This document shows, piece after piece, positions 35,480 through 44,379 of a stretch of 64,000 nucleotides of DNA. The position numbers and the translations under genes were made by a program. Origin of the DNA: CBDATG01 sp965200145 (GTDB taxonomy: Bacteria; Chloroflexota; Dehalococcoidia; Lucifugimonadales; Lucifugimonadaceae). The notes beneath the pieces are model-generated. The model saw only the letters and a list, made by a program, of their open reading frames with translations, was not told the DNA's origin and did not search any database. The stretch covers positions 1,240,001 to 1,304,000 of the forward strand of contig CBDATG010000002.1 in NCBI GenBank assembly GCA_965200145.1. Reading direction: 5' to 3'. Positions within the stretch are counted from its first letter, which is position 1, and the number at the start of each line of letters is the position of its first letter.

Positions 35480-36016
35480 ATGTCCTCGCTACACACATTG
35501 AAACCCGCACGAGGATCACGCCGACCTCGCAAACGGATCGGCAGAGGCGACGGCAGCAATCGCGGCTCATACTCGGGACGAGGAAGCAAGGGCCAGAAAC
35601 AGACCGGCAAGGTGCCATTCCTGTTCGAGGGCGGGCAGCTCCGAATTGTGAAGCGTCTGCCGCACATGCGCGGCTTCACTAACCGATTCCGAGTTGAGTA
35701 CTCGCCAGTGAACGTTGAGTCGCTCAACATCTTTGATGCAGGTTCTACGGTCGGCGTCGAAGACCTCTACGACTCGCGCTTAGCACGGCGGCGAGGATCG
35801 CTGGTGAAACTGCTAGGCGACGGTGAGGTGAAGAAAAATCTAGATGTCGCTGTCCACGCCTGTTCCAAGAGTGCAAGGGAGAAGATAGAAGCGGCGGGCG
35901 GAACTGTCACGTTGATCAGCACGACCGACGCGTCGGCGGATGGCGAGGTAACAGCAATCGCTGAAGCAGATGGGGAGGTCTCGCAGACCGAGGCCGACGA
36001 ACCGGACGGTAGCTAA
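35480..36016 (+). CDS. rplO: 50S ribosomal protein L15 with acidic C-terminal tail
   Basis: A 178-residue protein from the ATG at 35480 (AGGA 4 nt upstream). The core starts LHTLKPARGSRRPRKRIGRG, with KGQKQTGKVPFLFEGGQ. About 33 C-terminal residues after GTVTLIS are rich in Asp, Glu and Ala, an extension not found in typical L15. secY starts 4 nt after the stop. Confidence 0.96.
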   Translation: MSSLHTLKPARGSRRPRKRIGRGDGSNRGSYSGRGSKGQKQTGKVPFLFEGGQLRIVKRLPHMRGFTNRFRVEYSPVNVESLNIFDAGSTVGVEDLYDSRLARRRGSLVKLLGDGEVKKNLDVAVHACSKSAREKIEAAGGTVTLISTTDASADGEVTAIAEADGEVSQTEADEPDGS

Positions 36017-36019
36017 GCC

Positions 36020-37375
36020 ATGCAGATCACGGGGGCACAACAGGGCCGTCGCTCCGCCCTACCAGCGCTGTTCCAAGCTGCGGTACAGTCGTGGGGTGTC
36101 CCGGACCTCCGATTCCGGATACTCTTCACCCTCGGCATCCTCGTTGCATTCAGGTTCCTCGCACACGTCCCTAACCCGGGTGTAGACCAAGAGCTGCTAC
36201 AGCGCGCCTTCGACGCGAACCCCATATTCGGCGTGCTAGACCTATTTAGCGGCGGCGCGTTGGGCCAACTCAGCATCGCCGCGATGGGAGTTTACCCATA
36301 TATCACGGCATCCATCATCCTCCAGGTGCTGACACCCGTCATACCGCAACTACGCGAACTTTCGCGCGAAGGAGGCGAAGCAGGACGCAGGACCTTAAAC
36401 CGCTACACCCACTACCTCACGGTCCCACTGGCCATCCTACAGGGTTGGGCGCTGTTGAACACATTGGAGATACAAGGTGCGATCGTCGGCATCGGGCTCG
36501 GCGGGAGCGAGTGGTTGAACACCACCACGATCATCATGTGCATGACTGCCACCACGTTGCTGCTGGTTTGGATGGGTGAGTTAGTCACGGAGAAAGGCAT
36601 CGGGAACGGCATCTCACTGATCATTTTCGCCGGCATCGTCGCATCACTACCCGCCACTGTGGGCGCGCTGTGGCAACTGAGAGACCAAGCGTTCCAAGTT
36701 TCGATGTTGGTCGTTATGATGCTCATCATCATCTTCGTGGTGGTTATCTTCAACGAAGCCGCACGCCGAGTGCCAGTCCAATACGGTCGTAGCGTGTTCC
36801 GCGGCGGTCAGATGTACCGCCAGACCGGCGCATCATTCATTCCGCTCCGTGTGAACGCGGCGGGAATGATACCGCTGATCTTCGCATTCTCGATGATCAC
36901 ACTTCCGCTCACGATCGCGACCTACTTCCAGAACCCAGGTTCAAGCAGCATTACCGCAACAGTAGCCGACTGGGTCTCACGTTCACTCGCGTTCACCAGC
37001 ACACCGTACTGGGTCGCCGTCTTCCTACTGACGCTCATTATCACGTTCTTCTATACGCTCGTAGTCCACAACCAGCAGAACCTTGCAGAGACCTTGCAAC
37101 GAAACGGCGGCTTCGTCCCTGGCATCCGTCCAGGACCACCGACGCGCGACTACCTGATGCGGATTGTCATGCGCATCACCTGGGGCGGTGCCGTATTCCT
37201 GTCTGTCATTGCAGTCACGCCGTGGATCGCCAACCAGATAACCAACCTCGAGGCATCCCTGACGCTCATACAGAGCACCAGCATGATAATCATGGTCGGC
37301 GTTGCATTGGATACAATGCGCCAGCTGGAAGCACAATTGATGATGCGCAACTACGAGGGATTCGTCAGGACATAA
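36020..37375 (+). CDS. secY: Protein translocase subunit SecY
   Basis: A 451-residue channel protein with ten predicted membrane helices. Recognised blocks include the plug-region LDLFSGGALGQLSIAAMGVYP, ASIILQVLTPVIPQL, GIGNGISLIIFAGIVASLP and the cytoplasmic loop RRVPVQYGR. It closes MRNYEGFVR. It moves secretory and membrane proteins, including the lipoproteins and surface proteins encoded nearby. Position after rplO is canonical. Confidence 0.98.
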   Translation: MQITGAQQGRRSALPALFQAAVQSWGVPDLRFRILFTLGILVAFRFLAHVPNPGVDQELLQRAFDANPIFGVLDLFSGGALGQLSIAAMGVYPYITASIILQVLTPVIPQLRELSREGGEAGRRTLNRYTHYLTVPLAILQGWALLNTLEIQGAIVGIGLGGSEWLNTTTIIMCMTATTLLLVWMGELVTEKGIGNGISLIIFAGIVASLPATVGALWQLRDQAFQVSMLVVMMLIIIFVVVIFNEAARRVPVQYGRSVFRGGQMYRQTGASFIPLRVNAAGMIPLIFAFSMITLPLTIATYFQNPGSSSITATVADWVSRSLAFTSTPYWVAVFLLTLIITFFYTLVVHNQQNLAETLQRNGGFVPGIRPGPPTRDYLMRIVMRITWGGAVFLSVIAVTPWIANQITNLEASLTLIQSTSMIIMVGVALDTMRQLEAQLMMRNYEGFVRT

Positions 37376-37447
37376 CCTGCCAGTTCAAGGCCGGGTATCA
37401 GCACGGCGGACGCGCCGGCCATCAGACGCACATCCAAGGAGCCAGAC

Positions 37448-37999
37448 ATGCGAATCGTGATATTGGGACCGCCAGGAGCGGGCAAAGGTACCCAAGCGGT
37501 AATGCTCGCGCGGGAGCGCGGTTACACACACCTCTCAACTGGCGACATGATCCGTGACGAGATGGCACGCGAAACCGAACTCGGAACGTTCGCGAAGCAG
37601 TTCTATGACCGCGGGGACCTCGTGCCCGACGACGTGATCATCGGCATGATCAAAAGTCGGGTGATGGAGTCGGAAGGCGTCGTGCTCGATGGCTTCCCGC
37701 GGAACGTTTCACAGGCGGCATCGCTCGACGACCGGCTTGACCGTGAAGGTGCCCCATTGGACAAGATCGTGCTGTTGAGCGTAGACCCGGACGAAGCGAT
37801 TGAGCGCATGATGAAGCGGCGCGAGATCGAAGGGCGCGCCGACGACGAGCCGGAAGCCATCCGAAATCGACTAGAGGTGTTCGAGCGCGAAACCGCACCC
37901 GTAATCGACTACTACATGGACTCCGACAGGCTGATAGAGATTAACGGTGTCGGCGAGATAGAAGAAGTGAAAGCACGATTGAACCAAGCCCTCGGTTGA
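37448..37999 (+). CDS. adk: Adenylate kinase, short form
   Basis: A 183-residue nucleotide kinase interconverting ATP, AMP and ADP. P-loop GPPGAGKGT at 7-15, STGDMIRDEM AMP-binding segment and GFPRNVSQA are present. The LID is the short form (RREIEGRADDEPEAIRNRL), without zinc cysteines. CCAAGGAG precedes the ATG. Its TGA stop shares one base with the map ATG. Confidence 0.97.
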   Translation: MRIVILGPPGAGKGTQAVMLARERGYTHLSTGDMIRDEMARETELGTFAKQFYDRGDLVPDDVIIGMIKSRVMESEGVVLDGFPRNVSQAASLDDRLDREGAPLDKIVLLSVDPDEAIERMMKRREIEGRADDEPEAIRNRLEVFERETAPVIDYYMDSDRLIEINGVGEIEEVKARLNQALG

Positions 38000-38853
38000 T
38001 GGCGTCTCGCAGGAAAAATCGAAAGCGTCGAGGACCCGTCAAAACTGACTCGATGAATAAGAGTCAGGACGCGAACGCCGGTCCGCCAAGAGATCCGCAA
38101 CCTAACCAGATTTCGCTCAAGTCCAATGCCGACCTCGCCACGATGCGCGAGGCCGGAAAGATAACATGTGCGGCGTTAGACGCGGCGTTTAACGCCATCG
38201 AGGAAGGAATCACCACCCGGGAGCTGGATGCCATCGCGGAAGATGTGATCCGATCGCACGGCGCAACACCTGCATTCCTCAATCTGTACGGGTTCCCCGC
38301 GACCTGCTGCATCTCCCTGAACGAAGAGGTCGTCCACGGCATCCCGAGCGACCGTCAGCTCAAGTCGGGCGATTTGGTGAGCATCGACTGTGGGTCAATC
38401 GTCAACGGCTACTATAGCGACAGCGCACGAACCGTCCAAGTGGGGTCGGCAACCGACGGACCGGGACGAAGGCTCATCGACGTATGCAAAGAGGCGCTAA
38501 ACAAGGCGATCGAGCAATGCATGCCAGGAAATCGCGTGGGCGACATATCCAATGCCGTGGAGAGGTTCGTACGCGATGCCGAGTTTGAGTTGGTTCGTGA
38601 GTACGTCGGGCACGGCGTCGGCAGAAAGCTGCATGAAGCACCTGCCATTCCCAACGTCGGACATCCGGGTGTCGGACCGAAGCTTTTGGAAGGCATGACG
38701 ATCGCAATCGAGCCGATGATTATGGCCGGCGGCTTCAAGACCAAGGTTCTCGACGACGGCTGGACAGTCTCAACGGCGGACGGTTCGCTCTCGGCACACT
38801 TTGAACACACCATCGCAATCACCGCCAACGGACCGGAGGTATTGACCGCGTAA
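37999..38853 (+). CDS. map: Methionine aminopeptidase, type I
   Basis: A 284-residue enzyme that removes initiator methionine. The ATG at 37999 overlaps the adk stop (TGATG) and adds a basic tail of about 40 residues; an ATG at 38053 is possible. Metal ligands are seen in SIDCGS, YYSDSART, EYVGHGVGRKLHE, IAIEPMI and FEHTIAIT. The catalytic core matches the type Ia fold. Confidence 0.97.
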   Translation: MASRRKNRKRRGPVKTDSMNKSQDANAGPPRDPQPNQISLKSNADLATMREAGKITCAALDAAFNAIEEGITTRELDAIAEDVIRSHGATPAFLNLYGFPATCCISLNEEVVHGIPSDRQLKSGDLVSIDCGSIVNGYYSDSARTVQVGSATDGPGRRLIDVCKEALNKAIEQCMPGNRVGDISNAVERFVRDAEFELVREYVGHGVGRKLHEAPAIPNVGHPGVGPKLLEGMTIAIEPMIMAGGFKTKVLDDGWTVSTADGSLSAHFEHTIAITANGPEVLTA

Positions 38854-38911
38854 TTCGACAACACCTACGAAGTCGCTCATTCCCCACGTCGTTACTCTGA
38901 GCATCACTGAC

Positions 38912-39058
38912 ATGGACCCAGGAGAGGTAAATCTGGGCGGCGCAGTCGTGGCGGTGCTAAGCACCGGCGGCATCATGGCGGTGGATCATCTGGACGGTCC
39001 GCAACCGCTTGTGATAGTAGAATCGGGAAACACGCGGCGCGGATGCAACGTTGTGTAG
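38912..39058 (+). CDS. Possible 48-residue small protein between map and infA
   Basis: A short open frame encoding 48 residues (starts MDPGEVNLGGAVVAVLSTGG) that occupies two thirds of the map-infA gap. Some bacteria encode a small KOW-type protein in this position, but this sequence has no clear KOW signature. It could equally be a chance frame in the infA leader. Confidence 0.25.
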   Translation: MDPGEVNLGGAVVAVLSTGGIMAVDHLDGPQPLVIVESGNTRRGCNVV

Positions 39059-39076
39059 ATTATCATTAGAGAAATC

Positions 39077-39295
39077 TTGGCCAAGAAAGACGCAATAGAA
39101 GTGCAAGGCACCGTCACGGAGGCGCATCCGAACGCCTATTTCCGCGTCAAGCTGCCGAACGACCACATCGTCCTCGCCCACGCAGCGGGTAGGATCAGGA
39201 AGAACTATATCCGCATCCTGCCCGGAGACGAGGTGATGGTCGAGCTCTCGCCGTACGACTTGACGCGTGGCAGGATAACTTACAGATTCCGATAA
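39077..39295 (+). CDS. infA: Translation initiation factor IF-1
   Basis: A 72-residue OB-fold factor that occupies the A site during initiation. It starts at TTG; MAKKDAIEVQGTVTEAHPNA, HIVLAHAAGRIRKNYIRILPGD and YDLTRGRITYRFR are diagnostic. rpmJ follows after 22 nt. Confidence 0.98.
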   Translation: MAKKDAIEVQGTVTEAHPNAYFRVKLPNDHIVLAHAAGRIRKNYIRILPGDEVMVELSPYDLTRGRITYRFR

Positions 39296-39317
39296 TCCAG
39301 TAGAATCGAGCCCAGAG

Positions 39318-39434
39318 ATGAAGGTCAAAGCATCCGTAAAGGCAAAGGCACCCGGAAGCCGTGTGGTGCGGCGCAAGGGTCGCGTATACGTCATCAACAA
39401 GGCCAACCCTCGTTTCAAACAACGTCAGGGTTGA
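39318..39434 (+). CDS. rpmJ: 50S ribosomal protein L36, zinc-free form
   Basis: A 38-residue protein starting MKVKASVKAKAPGSRVVRRK and ending NPRFKQRQG, which identifies L36. The three cysteines and one histidine that bind zinc in the common form are all replaced, so this is the zinc-independent type. Its place between infA and rpsM is canonical. Confidence 0.95.
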   Translation: MKVKASVKAKAPGSRVVRRKGRVYVINKANPRFKQRQG

Positions 39435-39471
39435 GCGGTGTGAGTCAACAACTAATTACAGGGGGAACGAA

Positions 39472-39855
39472 TTGGCGATAATCGCAGGAGTAAACGTCCC
39501 GGACAATCAGCGGGTTGAGATTGGTTTGACATCTATATACGGTGTCGGCCGACACCGCGCTTCGCAAATCACCCGCGAGCTGGGAATTAAGCCAAGCGAG
39601 CGCATGCGCGACCTTGCCGAAAATCAGCTAGCCGGCATCAGGAACCAGATCGATGCCATGGGCTATGTGGTCGAAGGCGATCTACGTCGTGAGACGCAGA
39701 TGAACGTGCGCCGTATCACCGAGATTCAGTGCTACCGCGGCACGCGGCACCGCAAGGGATTGCCAGTGAGGGGACAGCAGACGCGGACCAACGCCCGCAC
39801 AAAGCGCGGCAAGCGTCAGACAGTGGCAGGAAAGAAGCGAGCACCTGCCCACTAG
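39472..39855 (+). CDS. rpsM: 30S ribosomal protein S13
   Basis: A 127-residue head protein contacting P-site tRNA. The TTG at 39472 gives AIIAGVNVPDNQRVEIGLTS, the family start, with GGGGGAA 6 nt upstream; the longer frame overlaps rpmJ. Other blocks are YGVGRHRASQI and RGTRHRKGLPVRGQQTRTNA. Confidence 0.97.
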   Translation: MAIIAGVNVPDNQRVEIGLTSIYGVGRHRASQITRELGIKPSERMRDLAENQLAGIRNQIDAMGYVVEGDLRRETQMNVRRITEIQCYRGTRHRKGLPVRGQQTRTNARTKRGKRQTVAGKKRAPAH

Positions 39856-39931
39856 GCTCGTTGGTCGGCATCGGGCTTGCAACCCTGCTGTGAACGTTCG
39901 AATTAACCACTGATTGGGGATACTTTCCATC

Positions 39932-40315
39932 ATGCCAAGATCGCGAAGGCGTAGCCGTGAGCGCAAGTTCGTGCCGCAAGGCCGGGCGTACATCATAGCC
40001 ACGTTCAACAACACGCTAATCACTTTCACTGACACAGAGGGCAACGTAGTAGCGCAGAGCAGCTCTGGTGCCATGGCGTTTCGAGGTTCGCGCAAGAAGA
40101 CAGCGTTTGCAGCCCAACGAGCTGGGGAATCGGCCGCCCGTGCAGCAGTGGCTAGCGGGATGCGAACCGTTGATGTTCGCGTGAAAGGTCCCGGTAACGG
40201 GCGCGATTCTGCGATCCGGGCGATAGCCAGCGCGGGGATTCGCGTGCGGTCTATCCAAGACGTCACGCCGATACCGCACAACGGATGTCGTCCGCCGAAG
40301 TATCGCAGGGTTTAG
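39932..40315 (+). CDS. rpsK: 30S ribosomal protein S11
   Basis: A 127-residue platform protein from the ATG at 39932; a TTG at 39914 is an alternative. Blocks are AYIIATFNNTLITFTDTEGN, SSGAMAFRGSRKKTAFAAQ, VKGPGNGRDSAIRA and the C-terminal PIPHNGCRPPKYRRV. A 178-nt gap with no recognised element separates it from rpsD. Confidence 0.97.
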   Translation: MPRSRRRSRERKFVPQGRAYIIATFNNTLITFTDTEGNVVAQSSSGAMAFRGSRKKTAFAAQRAGESAARAAVASGMRTVDVRVKGPGNGRDSAIRAIASAGIRVRSIQDVTPIPHNGCRPPKYRRV

Positions 40316-40493
40316 TGACCCCAGTCCCGGCGTCCGCGAACTTAGTGACTACAACGATTGGCGTGAAGGTCGTATCGCACCGTTTCTCCGAAGTGCTGAG
40401 CGCGAGTTTGTAAAATAGAACTTTGCCTCCGCGTCAAGTCCACACTCAGTGGTCGCGGAGCTTTAATCAAGACATCACCAATTAGGAACCCGA

Positions 40494-41147
40494 ATGGCAC
40501 GTAACACAGGACCTGTATGCAAGATCTGCAAATCGCAGGGCGAGAAGCTCTTCCTGAAGGGAGAGAGGTGTTACACGCCGAAGTGCGCGGTTGACAAGTC
40601 ACGCGACCGTTCAAGTCGCGGAATCGGGTTCGGAGGTGCCAACACCCGTCGTCGAAGTCGCATCTCGGACCACGGCTTGCAGCTGCAACAAAAGCAAAAA
40701 GGTCGGCACATCTATGGCTTGTTCGAGCGTCAGTTCCGCAAGACGTTTGACCGTGCCGCTCGTGAGCCCGGAGTCACTGGTCTGAACCTGATGAAGCTGC
40801 TTGAACGCCGGCTGGATAACGTCGTGTACAGAGCCGGATTCGCGACTTCGCGCCCGCAGGCGCGACAGACCGTGAACCACGGGCACATCGAGGTCAACGG
40901 TCGCAAGGTCGATATACCGTCATTCATCGTCAAGACTGGCGATGTAGTGGCTTGGCGTGAGAACTCCAAGTCAACGAAACTTTATGCGCTGGCGACAGAA
41001 GGCGTGACGCGTCGGCGGCGCCAAGCTAACTGGATCTCCGTAGACCCTTCAGAGGTCACCGCAACCATCACTTCGATGCCGTCCGACGAAGATGTCGAAA
41101 GCTCTGTCGACACTCGCCAGATCGTCGAGTACTACTCCAGGAGATAG
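40494..41147 (+). CDS. rpsD: 30S ribosomal protein S4
   Basis: A 217-residue primary 16S binder. The N-terminus keeps four cysteines (CKICKSQGEKLF, then CYTPKCAVD), the zinc-binding form of S4. The S4 RNA-binding domain shows LLERRLDNVVYRAGFATSRPQ and ARQTVNHGHIEVNG. The C-terminus is about 10 residues longer than usual and acidic. rpoA starts 9 nt downstream. Confidence 0.97.
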   Translation: MARNTGPVCKICKSQGEKLFLKGERCYTPKCAVDKSRDRSSRGIGFGGANTRRRSRISDHGLQLQQKQKGRHIYGLFERQFRKTFDRAAREPGVTGLNLMKLLERRLDNVVYRAGFATSRPQARQTVNHGHIEVNGRKVDIPSFIVKTGDVVAWRENSKSTKLYALATEGVTRRRRQANWISVDPSEVTATITSMPSDEDVESSVDTRQIVEYYSRR

Positions 41148-41156
41148 CGAACGAGG

Positions 41157-42131
41157 ATGATTAGCGACCTTTCAACTCGGCTCAGCCCAAACGTCGGTTT
41201 CACGGACGAGCTGCTGGACTTCCAGCCGGAGCTCGCGACCGTGGAAACGGATGGCGGTTACGGAAAGTTCGAGATTATCGGACTGGAACGCGGTTGGGGC
41301 ACTACTCTAGGCAATGGGTTGCGTCGTGTACTGCTCGGTGCTCTACCCGGAGTCGCCATCACATCAGCACGCATCACAGGTGTCGTTCACGAGTACAGCA
41401 CACTGCCCCACATGCGGGAAGGAGTCGGCGAGTTTCTGATTAACGTCCGCGGTGTCAGGATCCGGTCACTATCAGAGACTACGCAAAGAAACTTAACCTT
41501 GTTTGTCGAAGGTGAATGCGAGGTGCAGGCGGGCGACATTGTTGTTAACCCGGCTTACGAAATCGTCAACCCACGACACCATTTGGCTACGCTCGACAGC
41601 GCCGAGGCTAGGCTTGACGCGCGTTTCGAGGTAGAACGCGGTGAAGGATACCGAGCATTCAACCCAGAAGAAAGGTCCGCGATAGGCAGATTGCCAGTAG
41701 ATGCCATATTCACGCCGGTGTTGAAGGCTAACTATGCGGTGCAGAACCTCTCCGGCAGGATGTCCGGGCGCGAAGGACTGACCGTGGAGGTCTGGACCGA
41801 CGAGACGATCACGCCGCTGGATGCCTTGCAAATGTCGGCAGACATCCTGAGCACGAAGCTCGGGATAGTCACGCGCGACCCGCAAGAAGCTCTTACGCCA
41901 ACAGTCTCGGTGCCCGCCGGTTTGGAATCCACGGAAATCCGAGACTTGGAAGGCGTGTTGTCAACACGCGTTATCAACGCGTTGGTACGCCATGGAATAG
42001 GAACGATCGGCGACCTCAGCAAGTACACGCCAGAATACTTGAAGCGCGATGTTCGCAACTTCGGCGAGAAATCGTTCAACGAACTCCACGAGTACATGGT
42101 CGAAAAGGGCATCTGGTCCGCCGCCGAGTAG
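41157..42131 (+). CDS. rpoA: RNA polymerase alpha subunit
   Basis: A 324-residue subunit. The N-terminal domain, for dimerisation and binding of beta and beta', shows GWGTTLGNGLRRVLLGALPG and VKGV-equivalent VRGVRIRSLSE. The C-terminal domain (about 256-324) keeps the DNA-contacting Arg and Asn in STRVINAL and the NFGEKSFNEL turn, so UP-element contacts should be possible. A second domain of this type is fused to L13 about 2 kb downstream. Confidence 0.98.
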   Translation: MISDLSTRLSPNVGFTDELLDFQPELATVETDGGYGKFEIIGLERGWGTTLGNGLRRVLLGALPGVAITSARITGVVHEYSTLPHMREGVGEFLINVRGVRIRSLSETTQRNLTLFVEGECEVQAGDIVVNPAYEIVNPRHHLATLDSAEARLDARFEVERGEGYRAFNPEERSAIGRLPVDAIFTPVLKANYAVQNLSGRMSGREGLTVEVWTDETITPLDALQMSADILSTKLGIVTRDPQEALTPTVSVPAGLESTEIRDLEGVLSTRVINALVRHGIGTIGDLSKYTPEYLKRDVRNFGEKSFNELHEYMVEKGIWSAAE

Positions 42132-42186
42132 AGTATTCGATCCCGCGATAGCGACATAGAGACCAAGTATCTACCGGGGATTAATC

Positions 42187-42537
42187 ATGCGCCACCGAAA
42201 GTCAGGACGTAAGTTAGGCCGCGCGAAAGCACAGCGCAAAGCGCTGTTCCGCATAATGGTTACGGACCTGCTCCGTCACGAGGTCATTCGTAGCACGCTC
42301 AGCAAGTGCAAGGAAGTCGCACCTCTCGCCGAGAAAATGGTGACCCATGGCAAGAAGGGCGACCTGCACAATCGAAGGCTGGCCGCGGCCTTTATCACCG
42401 ACGGCGAAGTGCTGAAGAAGACCTTCGACGAACTCGCACAACGCTACGAAGACCGCGCAGGTGGCTACACTCGCATCACCAAACTCGGACGACGCAAAGG
42501 CGACGACGCGGAGATGGCGATTCTGGAACTCGTTTAG
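42187..42537 (+). CDS. rplQ: 50S ribosomal protein L17
   Basis: A 116-residue protein at the tunnel exit. It begins MRHRKSGRKLGRAKAQRKAL; RYEDRAGGYTRITKLGRRKGDDAEMAILELV is the family C-terminus. Canonical partner of rpoA. Confidence 0.98.
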   Translation: MRHRKSGRKLGRAKAQRKALFRIMVTDLLRHEVIRSTLSKCKEVAPLAEKMVTHGKKGDLHNRRLAAAFITDGEVLKKTFDELAQRYEDRAGGYTRITKLGRRKGDDAEMAILELV

Positions 42538-42625
42538 GATGTCGTACGTTCGCGGCATCTCCCGACCCCGTATGTGAACGCCTACACTACGCTGGACCAG
42601 TGCAACTAGTCGTTTGGGTGTCCCC

Positions 42626-43459
42626 ATGAGACGACTCGCATTAATCGTTGAGTATGACGGCACGGATTTCAGCGGCTCGCAGTCTCAAGAAAACGCTAGG
42701 ACCGTCCAGTCAGTGCTTGAGCACGCCGCCTCGGAGCAGTTGACAAGTGGACCAATTCGCATCCGAATGGCAAGCAGGACAGACGCGGGGGTTCACGCGA
42801 CTTACCAAGTAGCCTCGTGCGAAACGCCATACAACATGACCACTGAACAGATTCGTGACGGCATGAACTCCAAGCTTCCTCAAGATGTCGCAGTCCGCGA
42901 AGTCTACTTTGTGCAGAGCGACTTTGACCCCTTGCGCAACGCTGTGAGCCGATGCTACACATACGTGATCAGCGTCAGCCGAGTACGGTCGACTTTGCGT
43001 TACCGAACGGAGCTGCACCTGCGACAGATGCCGCATGTCGAGACCATGCAGCAATCCGCACGATCGTTTGTGGGCGAACACGATTTCGCATCGTTTGCGG
43101 CGATTGACCGGAACAGCACTCCGAGACCAACTGTTCGGCGAATCGACGAAGTAAGCGTAACCCAAGCGACATGCGGCGCAAGTCAACGCGTGGTCTTTAC
43201 GGTAAGCGGTAAGTCGTTCTTGCGGCAACAGGTTCGCCGGATGGTCGGCATGCTACTCGCGATCGGTTTGAAAAAGTCCACACCAAGCGAACTATTGGAA
43301 TACATGAGCAACCCGCGCCGAGGTGCATACTCCCGTCCGTTGCCCGCGCACGCATTGACGCTGTCGCATATTGAGTATCCGCCTGACACCTTTGAGTGTC
43401 AGTCTGAATCCGATGCCTTGGAGCGCGTCGGCACGATTCCGAGCCTGCACCTAAATTAG
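42626..43459 (+). CDS. truA: tRNA pseudouridine(38-40) synthase
   Basis: A 277-residue enzyme modifying U38-U40 of the anticodon arm. The ATG at 42626 begins MRRLALIVEYDGTDFSG. The catalytic aspartate lies in SRTDAGVHA; FLRQQVRRMVGMLLAIG is the usual C-terminal block. It often lies between rplQ and rplM, as here. Confidence 0.96.
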   Translation: MRRLALIVEYDGTDFSGSQSQENARTVQSVLEHAASEQLTSGPIRIRMASRTDAGVHATYQVASCETPYNMTTEQIRDGMNSKLPQDVAVREVYFVQSDFDPLRNAVSRCYTYVISVSRVRSTLRYRTELHLRQMPHVETMQQSARSFVGEHDFASFAAIDRNSTPRPTVRRIDEVSVTQATCGASQRVVFTVSGKSFLRQQVRRMVGMLLAIGLKKSTPSELLEYMSNPRRGAYSRPLPAHALTLSHIEYPPDTFECQSESDALERVGTIPSLHLN

Positions 43460-43471
43460 AATTAGCATGTT

Positions 43472-44341
43472 ATGCCTACCAAGTTGAAGCCATACAATCC
43501 GAGCCGCAACGACTTGAAGTCGTACTGGCACGTCGTAGATGCCAACGGCCAGGTCCTAGGGCGCATGGCGACTGACATCGCCGTCAGACTGATGGGGAAA
43601 CACCGCCCCAGTTATGTCCCGCACATGCTTTCGGGCGATTTTGTGATCGTCATCAATGCCGATAAGGTTCGCGTCAGCGGAAAGAAGGCCGAGCAGAAGG
43701 TCTACCGCCGACACAGCGGTTACCCGGGAAACCTTAAGGAAGTCACGTACTCCCGCATGATGGCGCGAACACCAGCCCGCGTCATCGAACACGCAGTAAG
43801 AGGCATGTTACCGAAGAACAAACTCGGTAACAAAGCGATACGCCGCTTGAAGGTCTACGCCGGACCTGACCATCCACACGAGGCACAGGTCATCGGCAGC
43901 GAACGCGCCTTGAAGCGATTGGAAGCGGAAGTCGATGTGGACGAGATGGATGCGATGACGCACGACCAGACCGTCGCAGCGCTGGCCGATGGAACACAAG
44001 CCGAAGATCCTCCTGTAACGGAACCAGTGTCCGATTCGGCTGGCGCGCCAGCCGATGGTGCTGTTGACCAACTCGCAGATGACGCATCATCTGATGAGAT
44101 AGCAACGGCAGACGTTTCCGATGAAGTTACTTCGACCGCCCATGCCGAGCGATCCACTAAACTGTCCGAGCTCGGTGTCAGTTCCCGAATAGCCAGCGCG
44201 TTAGCGGCCGAAGGCATCGAGACTGTGGCTGATGTAATGGACAAGACTAGCGATGAGCTACTGGAAATCAAAGGGTTCGGTACGCGTTCGCTTGACGAAG
44301 TGCGCTCCGCGCTCGCAGATGCAGGACACAAGATCGATTGA
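43472..44341 (+). CDS. rplM: 50S ribosomal protein L13 fused to an RNA polymerase alpha-CTD-like domain
   Basis: A 289-residue protein, twice the normal length. Residues 1-141 are a complete L13 (SYWHVVDANGQVLGRMAT, YRRHSGYPGNLKEVTY, MLPKNKLGNKAIRRLKVYAG). Residues 142-229 are an acidic, Ala/Asp-rich linker. Residues 230-289 form a helix-hairpin-helix domain that aligns without gaps to the E. coli alpha C-terminal domain as remembered: Arg239, Asp254, Thr259, Gly270, Ser273 and Glu276 match Arg265, Asp280, Thr285, Gly296, Ser299 and Glu302; Lys298 becomes Arg272 and Asn268 becomes Ser242. DNA or protein binding by this domain is inferred, not shown. Confidence 0.93.
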   Translation: MPTKLKPYNPSRNDLKSYWHVVDANGQVLGRMATDIAVRLMGKHRPSYVPHMLSGDFVIVINADKVRVSGKKAEQKVYRRHSGYPGNLKEVTYSRMMARTPARVIEHAVRGMLPKNKLGNKAIRRLKVYAGPDHPHEAQVIGSERALKRLEAEVDVDEMDAMTHDQTVAALADGTQAEDPPVTEPVSDSAGAPADGAVDQLADDASSDEIATADVSDEVTSTAHAERSTKLSELGVSSRIASALAAEGIETVADVMDKTSDELLEIKGFGTRSLDEVRSALADAGHKID

Positions 44342-44379
44342 ACCGTTAGTGGGCACAACTGCCACAGGAGTTGAACGGG

